Assembly (NCBI GenBank): GCA_934504345.1
Contig: CAKSVR010000005.1
Coordinates: 1-64,000 of the forward strand
Direction of reading: 5' to 3'
Origin: an uncultured Agathobaculum sp.
Lineage (GTDB): Bacteria > Bacillota > Clostridia > Oscillospirales > Butyricicoccaceae
Length of the DNA: 64,000 nt
Position 1 is the stretch's first letter. The number at the start of each line of letters is the position of its first letter. The notes beneath the pieces are model-generated. The model ran no database searches and was not told where the DNA came from. It was given only the letters and a program-made list of their open reading frames with translations. Shown here in pieces: positions 7,605 through 15,702 of this stretch. A program made the translations under genes and the position numbers.

Positions 7605-8084
7605 ATGCGGATCGGACACGGTTATGACGTACACAGGCTCGTTCCCGGACGGCGCTGCATCATCGGCGGCGTGGATATTCCGTTCGAGCTCGGGCTGGAC
7701 GGCCACTCGGATGCGGATGTGCTCACGCACGCGGTCATGGATGCGCTGCTCGGCGCACTCGCGCTCGGCGACATCGGGGGGCACTTCCCGGACACCGACC
7801 CGCGCTACAAGGGCGCGGACAGCATCGCGCTGCTGCGGCACGTTGCGGCACTCGTGCGCGAGAGCGGCTGGCAGCTCGGCAATCTGGATGCGACCGTGCT
7901 GGCACAGGCGCCCAAGCTGGCGCCGCACATCCTGCAAATGCGCGAGAATCTTGCCGCCGCCATCGGCTGCGCGGTCGAGCAGGTTTCGGTCAAGGCGACC
8001 ACCGAGGAGGGACTGGGCTTCACCGGCGCAAAGCAGGGCATCGCGGCGCACTGTGTATGCCTTTTAGAGCGAACCCACGAATAA
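7605..8084 (+). CDS. ispF: IspF, 2-C-methyl-D-erythritol 2,4-cyclodiphosphate synthase
   Basis: The 159-residue enzyme makes MEcPP from CDP-ME 2-phosphate, the fifth MEP-pathway step. Start MRIGHGYDVHRL carries the metal-binding DVH. HSDADVLTHAVMDALLGA and the C-terminal ATTEEGLGFTG are family signatures. The frame is open far upstream through ispD, but the ATG at 7605 gives the family's usual N-terminus. Confidence 0.96.
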   Translation: MRIGHGYDVHRLVPGRRCIIGGVDIPFELGLDGHSDADVLTHAVMDALLGALALGDIGGHFPDTDPRYKGADSIALLRHVAALVRESGWQLGNLDATVLAQAPKLAPHILQMRENLAAAIGCAVEQVSVKATTEEGLGFTGAKQGIAAHCVCLLERTHE

Positions 8085-8097
8085 GGAAGTGATTCCA

Positions 8098-8292
8098 ATG
8101 GATATACAGGTAAATGACGTTCTTACCATGAAAAAACAGCACCCGTGCGGCTGCAAGCAGTGGCAGGTGCTTCGCATCGGTATGGACTTCAAGCTGAAAT
8201 GCCTCGGCTGCGGGCATGAGGTCATGCTCCCTCGCAGCAAGGCGGAGAAAAACATCAGAACGGTAGAACGGAAGGGTGAAGTCGTATGTTGA
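8098..8292 (+). CDS. DUF951 family small protein
   Basis: A 64-residue protein of the DUF951 family (unknown function). It has a CGC and a CLGCG motif (HPCGCKQW; LKCLGCGHEV), suggesting one small zinc-binding site. The ATG at 8098 is chosen because AAGGAAG is 8 nt upstream; a GTG at 8089 overlaps that site. It overlaps udp by 7 bp, so the two are probably translationally coupled. Confidence 0.85.
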   Translation: MDIQVNDVLTMKKQHPCGCKQWQVLRIGMDFKLKCLGCGHEVMLPRSKAEKNIRTVERKGEVVC

Positions 8293-9047
8293 TAGACGGC
8301 AGACAGATGCACATCCAGATCACCAAGGGCGATATTGGGCGGTATGTTATCCTGCCCGGCGACCCGGCGCGCTGCGAGAAGATCGCGCAGTATTTCGACG
8401 GCCCGAAGCAGATCGCGCACAACCGCGAGTACACCCTGTGGACAGGCTCTCTGGACGGCGTTCCGGTGGCCGTGTGCTCGACCGGCATCGGCGGCCCGTC
8501 GGCGGCCATCGCGATGGAGGAGCTGGTCGAGTGCGGCGCGGACACGTTCATCCGCGTGGGCACCTCCGGCGGCATTGTGGACAAGGTAAAGGGCGGCGAC
8601 ATTGTTATCGCCACCGGCGCCATCCGGCAGGAGGGCACGAGCCGCGAGTACCTGCCCATCGAGTTCCCCGCTGTTGCGGATTTCGCGGTCGTTTCCGCGC
8701 TGAACGAGGCGGCAAAGACCCTTGGTTTTCCGTATCACACGGGCGTTATCCAGTCCAAGGACAGCTTTTACGGCGAGATACGGCCCGCACAGATGCCCAT
8801 TGCGGACGAGCTGACTGCCAAGTGGAAGGCATGGAAAGCCGCAGGCGCGCTCACCAGCGAGATGGAAACGGCGGCGCTCTTCATCGTGGCGCAGGTGCTC
8901 CATGTGCGGTGCGGCGCAGTGCTCAACGTGCTGTGGAACGCCGACAATGACGATGCGCCGGCCATCCCGCCCGGTGCGACCGAGCGCGGCGTAAAGGCGG
9001 CAGTCGAGGCCATCCGCGTGCTCATCCGCGAGGACAGCAGGGCATGA
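8286..9047 (+). CDS. udp: Uridine phosphorylase family nucleoside phosphorylase
   Basis: A 253-residue phosphorylase, the same length as E. coli Udp. It would cleave a pyrimidine (or purine) nucleoside to base and ribose 1-phosphate for salvage. PGDPARCEKIA and the signature STGIGGPSAAIAMEEL match the uridine phosphorylase pattern. SEMETAALF contributes the ribose-binding Glu residues. It overlaps both neighbours (7 bp with DUF951; ATGA with the MATE gene). Uridine is the likeliest substrate; related purine phosphorylases share much of the fold. Confidence 0.88.
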   Translation: MLIDGRQMHIQITKGDIGRYVILPGDPARCEKIAQYFDGPKQIAHNREYTLWTGSLDGVPVAVCSTGIGGPSAAIAMEELVECGADTFIRVGTSGGIVDKVKGGDIVIATGAIRQEGTSREYLPIEFPAVADFAVVSALNEAAKTLGFPYHTGVIQSKDSFYGEIRPAQMPIADELTAKWKAWKAAGALTSEMETAALFIVAQVLHVRCGAVLNVLWNADNDDAPAIPPGATERGVKAAVEAIRVLIREDSRA

Positions 9048-10414
9048 GTGAACAACAGAATCAGCAGACAGCGGCCCTCGGCACAGCACCCGTAGGGCCG
9101 CTGCTGTTTCGGCTGGCGCTGCCGACCATTACGGCACAGGTGGTCAACCTGCTGTACAATATCGTTGACCGCATCTACATCGGGCGCATCCCGCTCGAGG
9201 GCAAGCTCGCGCTGACCGGCATGGGCGTTACGTTCCCGGTCATCACGCTCATCTCGGCGTTCGCGGCGCTCATCGGCATGGGCGGCGCACCGCGAGCCTC
9301 CATCGCGCTCGGCGCAAAGGAGCACGACCGCGCGGAGCGCATCCTCGGAACATGTACGGCGGCGCTGTGGGCGCTGGCGCTCATGCTGACGGCGCTGTTC
9401 CTGCTGTTTCAGGAGCCATTACTGAAGCTGTTCGGCGCGTCGGCGGACACGCTGCCGTATGCGATGCAGTATCTCAACATCTACGTCCTCGGCACGGTGT
9501 TCGTCATGACCTCGCTCGGGCTCAACGGCTTCATCACGGCGCAGGGCCGCTCGTCGGTCGCGATGAAAACGGTCGTTATCGGCGCGGTGCTCAACACGGC
9601 GCTCGACCCGCTGTTCATCTTCGTGCTGAAAATGGGCGTGCGCGGCGCGGCTGTGGCAACGATTATCTCGCAGGCGGTGTCTGCGGCGTGGGTGCTGCGG
9701 TTTCTGACCGGCAGACAGACGGTTCTGCGCCTCAAACGGGCGTATTTCCGCATCGACGGGCCGCTCCTTGGCGCGGCGGTCGGCCTCGGCGCTTCGCCGT
9801 TCGTCATGCAGTCCACCGAGAGCCTGCTCACCATTGCGTTCAACGTGTCGCTGCAAAAATACGGCGGCGATGCGGCGGTCGGCGCGATGACCATTCTCAC
9901 CTCGGTGGCGCAGATGGTGCAGCTGCCGCTGACCGGTCTGGCGCAGGGCGCGCAGCCCATCCTCAGCTACGCCTGCGGCGCGAAACGCCCCGACCGCATG
10001 AAGAAGGTCGTGCAGCTCAACCTGCTGTTCGCGTTCGTGTTCGCGTTTTCCATCTGGGCGGTGGTGCAGCTCGCGCCGCACGCCGTCATCCGCCTGTTCA
10101 CGGCGGACGAGGAGCTCGTATCGCTCACCATCTGGGCGCTGCGCGTCTACTTCGCGCTGGGCTTTACCAATGCGTTCCAGACGGGCTTCCAGCAGTCGTT
10201 CGTGGCGCTCGGCGAGGCGCGTATCTCGCTTTTCCTCGCGCTCGAGCGCAAGGTTTTCCTGCTGATACCGTTCATCCTCATCCTGCCGCACTTTTTCGCG
10301 GATAAGCTGTTCGCGGTGTTCCTCGCGGAGCCGGTGGCGGATGTCCTCGCGGCGGCAACGACAACGACGCTGTTTTTGCTCCGTTTCCGGCAGATCACAC
10401 GGGATATGAATTGA
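9044..10414 (+). CDS. MATE family efflux transporter
   Basis: A 456-residue protein with about 12 hydrophobic segments in two related halves, typical of MATE Na+/H+-driven drug or metabolite exporters. The first half begins LFRLALPTITAQVVNLLYNI. It overlaps udp as ATGA and is last in the ispD run. The substrate cannot be told from sequence. The stop codon (GAATTGA) lies inside the first unit of a seven-base repeat array. Confidence 0.9.
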   Translation: MSEQQNQQTAALGTAPVGPLLFRLALPTITAQVVNLLYNIVDRIYIGRIPLEGKLALTGMGVTFPVITLISAFAALIGMGGAPRASIALGAKEHDRAERILGTCTAALWALALMLTALFLLFQEPLLKLFGASADTLPYAMQYLNIYVLGTVFVMTSLGLNGFITAQGRSSVAMKTVVIGAVLNTALDPLFIFVLKMGVRGAAVATIISQAVSAAWVLRFLTGRQTVLRLKRAYFRIDGPLLGAAVGLGASPFVMQSTESLLTIAFNVSLQKYGGDAAVGAMTILTSVAQMVQLPLTGLAQGAQPILSYACGAKRPDRMKKVVQLNLLFAFVFAFSIWAVVQLAPHAVIRLFTADEELVSLTIWALRVYFALGFTNAFQTGFQQSFVALGEARISLFLALERKVFLLIPFILILPHFFADKLFAVFLAEPVADVLAAATTTTLFLLRFRQITRDMN

Positions 10415-10462
10415 AAATTGAGAATGAACCTATCGATGGGGCATTCTCCATTTTTCATTTAT
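10411..10462 (+). repeat. Heptad hairpin at the MATE stop codon
   Basis: The purine arm AATTGAAAATTGAGAATG includes the stop TGA. It is followed after a short loop by the pyrimidine arm CATTCTCCATTTTTCATTT. The transcript would fold back directly at the end of the coding region. Confidence 0.7.
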
Positions 10463-10483
10463 GTTGTGCAGAACGGATGGATT

Positions 10484-10962
10484 TCGGCGCGCCGAGTCGT
10501 CGCGCCCTACGATTAGCGTTATCGTTATTGTTGTACACATCAATCATTTTTTCGAAACCTATCCCGTAGGGCGGGACAAGGTGAATTGCCCGTAGGGCAA
10601 GAGAAGGTCCTCTGGAGGATGACCCCATCCCGCCGTTTCCCAACGAAAACGAAAATCCCCAAACAACGGATTATATTTATGGATATGCACCCGTAGGGTA
10701 CGCCGACCTCGGCGTACCGCCGGTAAATTCATATGCACACGCGCAACCGTAGGGGCGGTCATCGGCCGCCCACATGACGTTAAATGGGCGCGTATAATAT
10801 TGCATATAACCAACCGTTCAATCCAATGTGCCGTTGGATAAAATCGGTGCAAACCATTCACATATTTGCGGTTTGGCGTTGCACGGGCGGCCAATGACCG
10901 CCCCTACGGTTGCGTTTGTGCCAATGGTTTACATACGGTGCGCCGAGGTCGGCGCACCCTAC
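10484..10962. repeat. Cluster of four CCGTAGGG-family pieces
   Basis: A right half at 10484-10511; a fuller copy at 10566-10636 with the TTGCCCGTAGGGCAA hairpin; a copy with GGTACGCC/GGCGTACC and GGGCGG/CCGCCC arms at 10693-10771; and a related inverted pair at 10885-10962 (GGGCGG/CCGCCC and GGTGCGCC/GGCGCACC). The arms differ in sequence but remain self-complementary. Confidence 0.7.
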
Positions 10963-10987
10963 GGTAACACACATTATTTCATAACAT

Positions 10988-11064
10988 TCTATGGAAAAAT
11001 GGAGAATGAAAAACCATCGCGTTCATTCTCCATTCTCCATTTTCCATTATCAATTCTCCATTAC
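10988..11064. repeat. Heptad hairpin near the metK 3' end
   Basis: The purine arm GGAAAAATGGAGAATG and the pyrimidine arm CATTCTCCATTCTCCATTTT are separated by a short loop. It sits just beyond the metK terminator. Confidence 0.65.
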
Positions 11065-11070
11065 TGCACG

Positions 11071-11106
11071 AAAAAAGGCTTCGGAACCAAGTTCCGAAGC
11101 CTTTTT
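11071..11106 (-). terminator. Bidirectional intrinsic terminator of metK
   Basis: An 11-bp stem, GGCTTCGGAAC/GTTCCGAAGCC, with a 3-nt loop. A-run and T-run flanks on both sides make it a terminator for metK on minus and for read-through from the plus strand. It ends 9 bp before the metK stop. Confidence 0.9.
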
Positions 11107-11114
11107 CTTTCCCT

Positions 11115-12302
11115 TTACGCCTGAACGGCGGCCTTGAGCGCCTCCACCTTATCGGTGTTCTCCCACTTCACGCCGAGCTCCTCGCGGCCCATGTGGCCGT
11201 AGGCTGCCAGCTGCTTGTAGATGGGCTTACGCAGGTCGAGCTGCTCGATGATCGCCGCCGGACGGAGGTCGAACACCTTCTCAACAGCCTGCTCGAGCAC
11301 GCCGTCGTCAACCGTGCCGGTGCCGAACGTATCCACCATGATGGAAACCGGCTCGGCAACGCCGATGGCATATGCCAGCTGGATCTCGCAGCGCTTTGCC
11401 AGACCGGCCGCTACGATGTTCTTCGCAACCCAGCGGGCCGCATACGCGCCGGAGCGGTCAACCTTGGTCGGGTCCTTGCCGGAGAACGCGCCGCCGCCGT
11501 GACGGCCGATGCCGCCGTAGGTATCCACGATGATCTTGCGGCCGGTCAGACCGGAGTCGCCGTGCGGGCCGCCGATAACAAAGCGGCCGGTCGGGTTGAT
11601 GAAATACTTGGTATTCTCATCCAGCAGATGGGACGGGATGACCTTCTTTACCACCTGCTCGATCATCTCCTTGCGGATCTGTGCAAGGGAAACCTCCGGG
11701 CTGTGCTGGGTGGACAGCACGACCGTATCCACGCGGACAGGCTGATTGTCCTCGTCGTACTCGACCGTTACCTGGCTCTTGCCGTCCGGACGGAGGTAGT
11801 CGAACATACCGTTCTTGCGTACCTCGGTCAGGCGCTTGGCCAGCTTGTGCGCCAGCGAGATGGGCAGCGGCATGAGCTCCTTGGTTTCATTGCACGCATA
11901 GCCGAACATCATGCCCTGATCGCCCGCGCCGATGGCGAGGTCCGCCTCGGAGGCGCCCTCCTTGCGCTCGAGCGAATTGTCAACGCCGAGTGCGATGTCG
12001 GCGGACTGCTCATCGATCGCGGTGAGCACTGCACAGGTGTCGCAGTCGAAGCCGTACTTTGCGCGGTCGTAGCCGATCTCGCGGATGGTGTCGCGCACGA
12101 CCTTGGGGATGTCCACATAGCAGGTGGTGGAGATCTCGCCCATTACCTGAACCATGCCGGTGGTGCAGGTGGTCTCGCACGCTACGCGGGCATACGGATC
12201 TTCTGTTAAAATCTCGTTAAGGATAGCGTCCGAGATCTGGTCGCAGATCTTGTCGGGATGGCCCTCAGTAACGGATTCCGAGGTGAAAAAATGATGTGCC
12301 AT
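11115..12302 (-). CDS. metK: MetK, S-adenosylmethionine synthetase
   Basis: A 395-residue enzyme making SAM from methionine and ATP. ESVTEGHPDKICDQISDA near the N-terminus, GAGDQGMMFGYA and GGGAFSGKDPTKVDRSGAY are the family signatures, so all active-site loops are present. The ATG at 12302 has an AAAGGAAC ribosome site. It is a single-gene unit with its own promoter, SAM-I riboswitch and terminator. Control is therefore expected to be transcription attenuation when SAM is plentiful. Confidence 0.98.
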   Translation of the reverse strand: MAHHFFTSESVTEGHPDKICDQISDAILNEILTEDPYARVACETTCTTGMVQVMGEISTTCYVDIPKVVRDTIREIGYDRAKYGFDCDTCAVLTAIDEQSADIALGVDNSLERKEGASEADLAIGAGDQGMMFGYACNETKELMPLPISLAHKLAKRLTEVRKNGMFDYLRPDGKSQVTVEYDEDNQPVRVDTVVLSTQHSPEVSLAQIRKEMIEQVVKKVIPSHLLDENTKYFINPTGRFVIGGPHGDSGLTGRKIIVDTYGGIGRHGGGAFSGKDPTKVDRSGAYAARWVAKNIVAAGLAKRCEIQLAYAIGVAEPVSIMVDTFGTGTVDDGVLEQAVEKVFDLRPAAIIEQLDLRKPIYKQLAAYGHMGREELGVKWENTDKVEALKAAVQA

Positions 12303-12342
12303 AGGGTTTCAGTTCCTTTCTCCGATGGGTTTTTTGAGCATT

Positions 12343-12366
12343 AAAAAACGCTCCTCAGCGGGAGCG
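12343..12366 (-). terminator. Riboswitch-controlled attenuator of metK
   Basis: Stem CGCTCC/GGAGCG with a 6-nt loop followed by six T on minus, 41 nt before the metK ATG. Upstream GGGAGC next to aptamer helix P1 can pair with GCTCCC of the stem, giving the competing antiterminator. Confidence 0.88.
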
Positions 12367-12384
12367 AAAAGTTCGTTTTGCTCC

Positions 12385-12485
12385 CTCATCTCTCGTATTC
12401 TTACGCCGGATTTGGCACCTTACGTTGCAAAACAACGCAGGTTGCCGGGTTTCACAGGGCCGTTCCCTCCACCGCTCTCGATAAG
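12385..12485 (-). ncRNA. SAM-I (S-box) riboswitch aptamer
   Basis: Read on minus it starts CTTATCGAGAGCGGTGGAGG and has the SAM-I core GAAACCCGGCAACC. GGTGCCAAATCC (the P3/P4 junction) follows, and it closes with GATGAG pairing the starting CTTATC. It lies between the metK promoter and the attenuator. This class binds SAM and turns off methionine/SAM genes. Confidence 0.96.
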
Positions 12486-12509
12486 GATATGTATTCACTT
12501 ACGCCGTAT

Positions 12510-12538
12510 ATTTTATATAAATTTTTTCGCTTTGTCAA
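12510..12538 (-). promoter_or_regulatory. metK promoter
   Basis: TTGACA (12533-12538), a 17-bp spacer and TAAAAT (12510-12515) on minus, just upstream of the riboswitch. Both hexamers and spacing are near consensus. Confidence 0.8.
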
Positions 12539-12574
12539 GGGAAATTTTCGGCAGCCGAGGATAAAATCGCCGCA

Positions 12575-12603
12575 TTGACATTTTCCGCTCACACCGTTAT
12601 AGT
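12575..12603 (+). promoter_or_regulatory. Promoter of the acyl-CoA dehydratase activase genes
   Basis: TTGACA (12575-12580), a 17-bp spacer and TATAGT (12598-12603), diverging from the metK promoter only 37 bp away. A leader of about 130 nt follows, ending in a GCACC/GGGTGC hairpin and a T-rich stretch at about 12695-12720. Confidence 0.75.
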
Positions 12604-12741
12604 AATAAAGGTAAGTTTTTGCCCTGCATATTTTACCATATCACATGGCTCTTTTCAGCCTGACGCACGGCAGCACTTACCCGCATTCACGCTGCACCTT
12701 AACGGGTGCTCTGTTTTGTTATGGGAGAGAATTAGGGTATT

Positions 12742-15702
12742 ATGAATGTAAATGTTGGAATCGACATCGGCTCAACGACCGTCAAGATCGTTGTTGTGCG
12801 CGATGGAGAGATCATCCACAAGCACTACGAACGGCATTTTTCCAAGGTGCGTGAAAAGGCGGTCGAGCTGGTGCGCGCGGCGCGCGGCCTCATCGGCGAG
12901 GACACGCCGCTCCGCTGTTCGATCACCGGCTCGGCCGGTTTAGGCGTGGCGAAAGCCGCGGATATTGATTTCGTGCAGGAGGTGTTCGCCACCCGCAAGG
13001 CGGTCGGCGTGCACGTTCCGCAGGCCGATGTTGTCATTGAGCTCGGCGGCGAGGATGCGAAGATCGTATTCCTCACCGGCCAGCTGGAGGAGCGCATGAA
13101 CGGCTCCTGTGCGGGCGGCACCGGCGCTTTTATCGACCAGATGGCCGTCCTGCTGGACGTTACGCCGTCCGAGCTTGATGAACTCGCGCAGGGCGCGGAG
13201 CGCATCTACACCATCGCTTCCCGCTGCGGCGTATTCGCCAAGTCGGACATCCAGCCGCTGCTCAACGAGGGCGCGCGCAAGGAGGACGTAGCCGCCTCCA
13301 TCTTTCAGGCCGTCGTCAACCAGACCATCGCGGGTCTGGCACAGGGCCGTGAGGTCAAGGGCGATGTGCTGTTCCTCGGCGGCCCGCTGTTCTTCTTCAA
13401 GGGCCTCCAGAAGCGCTTTCAGGACACGCTGAAGCTGGATGACGCGCACGCGCACTTTCCGGCTCTCGCGCCGTATGCCATCGCGGCGGGCGCGGCCGAG
13501 TACGCGGGCGGCACGCAAAAGACCTACACGGTGGCCTCGCTGCTCGAGGCGCTCGAAAAGGCCGCCGATGCACCCGTTGTCGCAAACTATCTGCCGCCGC
13601 TCTTTGAGGACGAGCAGCAGTACGAGCAGTTCAAGGCGCGCCACAGCGCGAACGATGTGATGACGCAGAACGTCACCATGTATGCGGGCGATGCGTATCT
13701 CGGCATCGACTGCGGCTCCACCACGACCAAGCTGGTGCTCATCGGTGAGGACGACCAGATCCTGTTCCACCACTACCAGTCCAACAAGGGCAATCCGGCG
13801 GACGTTATCCGCGAGCAGCTCACCCGCCTGTACGAGCTGTGCGGCGACCGCGTACATATCGTGTCCTCGGCGGTCACCGGCTACGGCGAAGCGCTCATCC
13901 AGAATGCCTTCGGCGTGGATTTCGGTCTGGTCGAAACCGTCGCGCACTTCCGCGCGGCGCGGCACTTCTGCCCGGATGTTGATTTCATCATCGACATTGG
14001 CGGTCAGGACATCAAGTGCTTCAAAATCCGCAACAAGTGCATCGACAATATTTCGCTCAACGAGGCGTGCTCGTCCGGCTGCGGCTCGTTCATCGAGACG
14101 TTCGCCCGCTCGATGGGTTACTCCATCGAGGAGTTCTGCAAGCTCGGCCTGTTCGCAAAGCACCCCATCGACCTCGGTTCGCGCTGCACGGTGTTCATGA
14201 ACTCGTCCGTCAAGCAGGCGCAGAAGGATGGCGCGGGCATCGATGCCATTTCCGCCGGTCTGTCGGTATCCGTTGTCAAGAACGCGCTGTACAAGGTCAT
14301 CCGCGCCCACTCGCCGGACGACCTCGGCAAGCACATCGTTGTACAGGGCGGCACGTTCCTCAATGATGCCATCCTGCGCTCGTTCGAGCAGGAGATCGGC
14401 CGCGATGTGACCCGTCCGGCGATCTCCGGCCTGATGGGCGCATACGGCGCGGCGCTGCACGCCAAGGACAACCGCCGTGACACCACCACGCTCATCGGCA
14501 CGGACATCCTCGCGGGCTTCGAGCACAACGTGCGCTCCACGCGCTGCGGCCTGTGCGAGAACCACTGCAATCTGACCATCAACGACTTCGGCGGCGGCCG
14601 CCGCTTTATCTCGGGCAACCGCTGCGAGCGCCCGCTCGGCGGCACGAAAAAGGCCGACCTGCCCAACCTTTATAAATGGAAGCTCGAAAAGCTCAAGAGC
14701 TACGGCAAGCCGTCCGGCATTGCGAACCCCATTGCGAAAATTGGTCTGCCGTTCGGCCTGAACAACTTCGAGCTGCTGCCGTTCTGGACGGCATTCCTGC
14801 GTAAGCTGGGCTTCGAAACCGTCCTCAGCGACGTTTCCACCCGCGATATGTATATGCAGGGTCAGCATTCCATCCCGTCGGACACCGTCTGCTATCCGGC
14901 GAAGCTGATGCACGGCCACATCGAGAATCTGCTCGAAAAGGGTGTGGATGCCATCTTCTATCCCTGCATGACCTACAATCTGGACGAGGAACGCGCGACC
15001 AACCACTATAACTGCCCGGTCGTGGCGTACTATCCGGAGCTGCTCAAGGCAAACGTTGCCGCGCTGGCCGATTTCGACTTTATGATGCCGTATTTCGAGC
15101 TGGCGGACCGGAAACGCTTCACCAAACACGCGGTAAAGTTCTTCTGCGGCAAGTACCCGCAGATCAAGAAAAAGCAGGTCGCGGCGGCTGTCGAGGCGGC
15201 CTATCTCGCACAGGATGAATACAGCATCGATGTGCGTATCGAGGGACAGCGCGCCATCCGCTATGCGGACGAGCACGGCCTTGACGTTGCCGTTATCGCG
15301 GGCCGTCCGTATCACGTTGACCCGGAGATCAACCACGGCATCGACCAGCTCATCGCCTCGTTCGGGCTCGTCATCGTGTCCGAGGATGCCGTCTGGCATC
15401 TGACCGATGCGCCCGAGGTACACGTTCTCAACCAGTGGACATACCACTCGCGTATGTACGGCGCAGCCAAGTACGTCACCCAGAAGGAGAACGCCCAGCT
15501 CATCCAGCTGGTATCGTTCGGCTGCGGCATCGATGCCATCACCACGGACGAAATGCGCGCCATCTGCGAGAACGGCGGCAAGATCTATACACAGCTCAAG
15601 ATTGACGAGATCAGCAACCTCGGTGCGGCCAAGATCCGCATCCGCAGTATGCTGGCCGCCGTAGAGGAGGGACGCAAACTTGCAGAACAGCAAAACGCCT
15701 GA
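12742..15702 (+). CDS. Acyl-CoA dehydratase activase, tandem BcrA/BadF ATPase domains plus DUF2229
   Basis: A 986-residue ATPase of the 2-hydroxyglutaryl-CoA dehydratase activator type. Two ASKHA domains occur in tandem: GIDIGSTTVK at about 6-15 and GIDCGSTTTK at about 317-326. Each keeps both cluster cysteines (C123/C162 and C443/C482), so one chain could form the [4Fe-4S] arrangement that HgdC makes as a homodimer. From about 600 there is a DUF2229/dehydratase-like part with CGLCENHC (C602, C605, C609). The next gene overlaps by 23 bp and supplies the remainder of the larger single-chain version. The substrate is unknown; no dehydratase alpha/beta pair is adjacent. Confidence 0.9.
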   Translation: MNVNVGIDIGSTTVKIVVVRDGEIIHKHYERHFSKVREKAVELVRAARGLIGEDTPLRCSITGSAGLGVAKAADIDFVQEVFATRKAVGVHVPQADVVIELGGEDAKIVFLTGQLEERMNGSCAGGTGAFIDQMAVLLDVTPSELDELAQGAERIYTIASRCGVFAKSDIQPLLNEGARKEDVAASIFQAVVNQTIAGLAQGREVKGDVLFLGGPLFFFKGLQKRFQDTLKLDDAHAHFPALAPYAIAAGAAEYAGGTQKTYTVASLLEALEKAADAPVVANYLPPLFEDEQQYEQFKARHSANDVMTQNVTMYAGDAYLGIDCGSTTTKLVLIGEDDQILFHHYQSNKGNPADVIREQLTRLYELCGDRVHIVSSAVTGYGEALIQNAFGVDFGLVETVAHFRAARHFCPDVDFIIDIGGQDIKCFKIRNKCIDNISLNEACSSGCGSFIETFARSMGYSIEEFCKLGLFAKHPIDLGSRCTVFMNSSVKQAQKDGAGIDAISAGLSVSVVKNALYKVIRAHSPDDLGKHIVVQGGTFLNDAILRSFEQEIGRDVTRPAISGLMGAYGAALHAKDNRRDTTTLIGTDILAGFEHNVRSTRCGLCENHCNLTINDFGGGRRFISGNRCERPLGGTKKADLPNLYKWKLEKLKSYGKPSGIANPIAKIGLPFGLNNFELLPFWTAFLRKLGFETVLSDVSTRDMYMQGQHSIPSDTVCYPAKLMHGHIENLLEKGVDAIFYPCMTYNLDEERATNHYNCPVVAYYPELLKANVAALADFDFMMPYFELADRKRFTKHAVKFFCGKYPQIKKKQVAAAVEAAYLAQDEYSIDVRIEGQRAIRYADEHGLDVAVIAGRPYHVDPEINHGIDQLIASFGLVIVSEDAVWHLTDAPEVHVLNQWTYHSRMYGAAKYVTQKENAQLIQLVSFGCGIDAITTDEMRAICENGGKIYTQLKIDEISNLGAAKIRIRSMLAAVEEGRKLAEQQNA

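Larger units (their letters stand above)
10415..11114. other. 700-bp convergent gap filled with repeats, no gene
   Basis: Order: purine heptads from the MATE stop with a complementary arm (10411-10462), CCGTAGGG-family pieces at 10484-10511, 10566-10636, 10693-10771 and 10885-10962, a second heptad hairpin (10988-11064), then a bidirectional terminator (11071-11106). Open frames here are by-products of the repeats. Confidence 0.8.

Noticed and set aside
10455..10894. Open frames in the MATE-metK gap
   Set aside because: Products of CCGTAGGG repeats on both strands, with no ribosome site.
12940..15693. 917-codon open frame antisense to the activase gene
   Set aside because: A high-GC shadow of a gene with intact motifs; the protein is His/Arg/Leu-rich with no family features.
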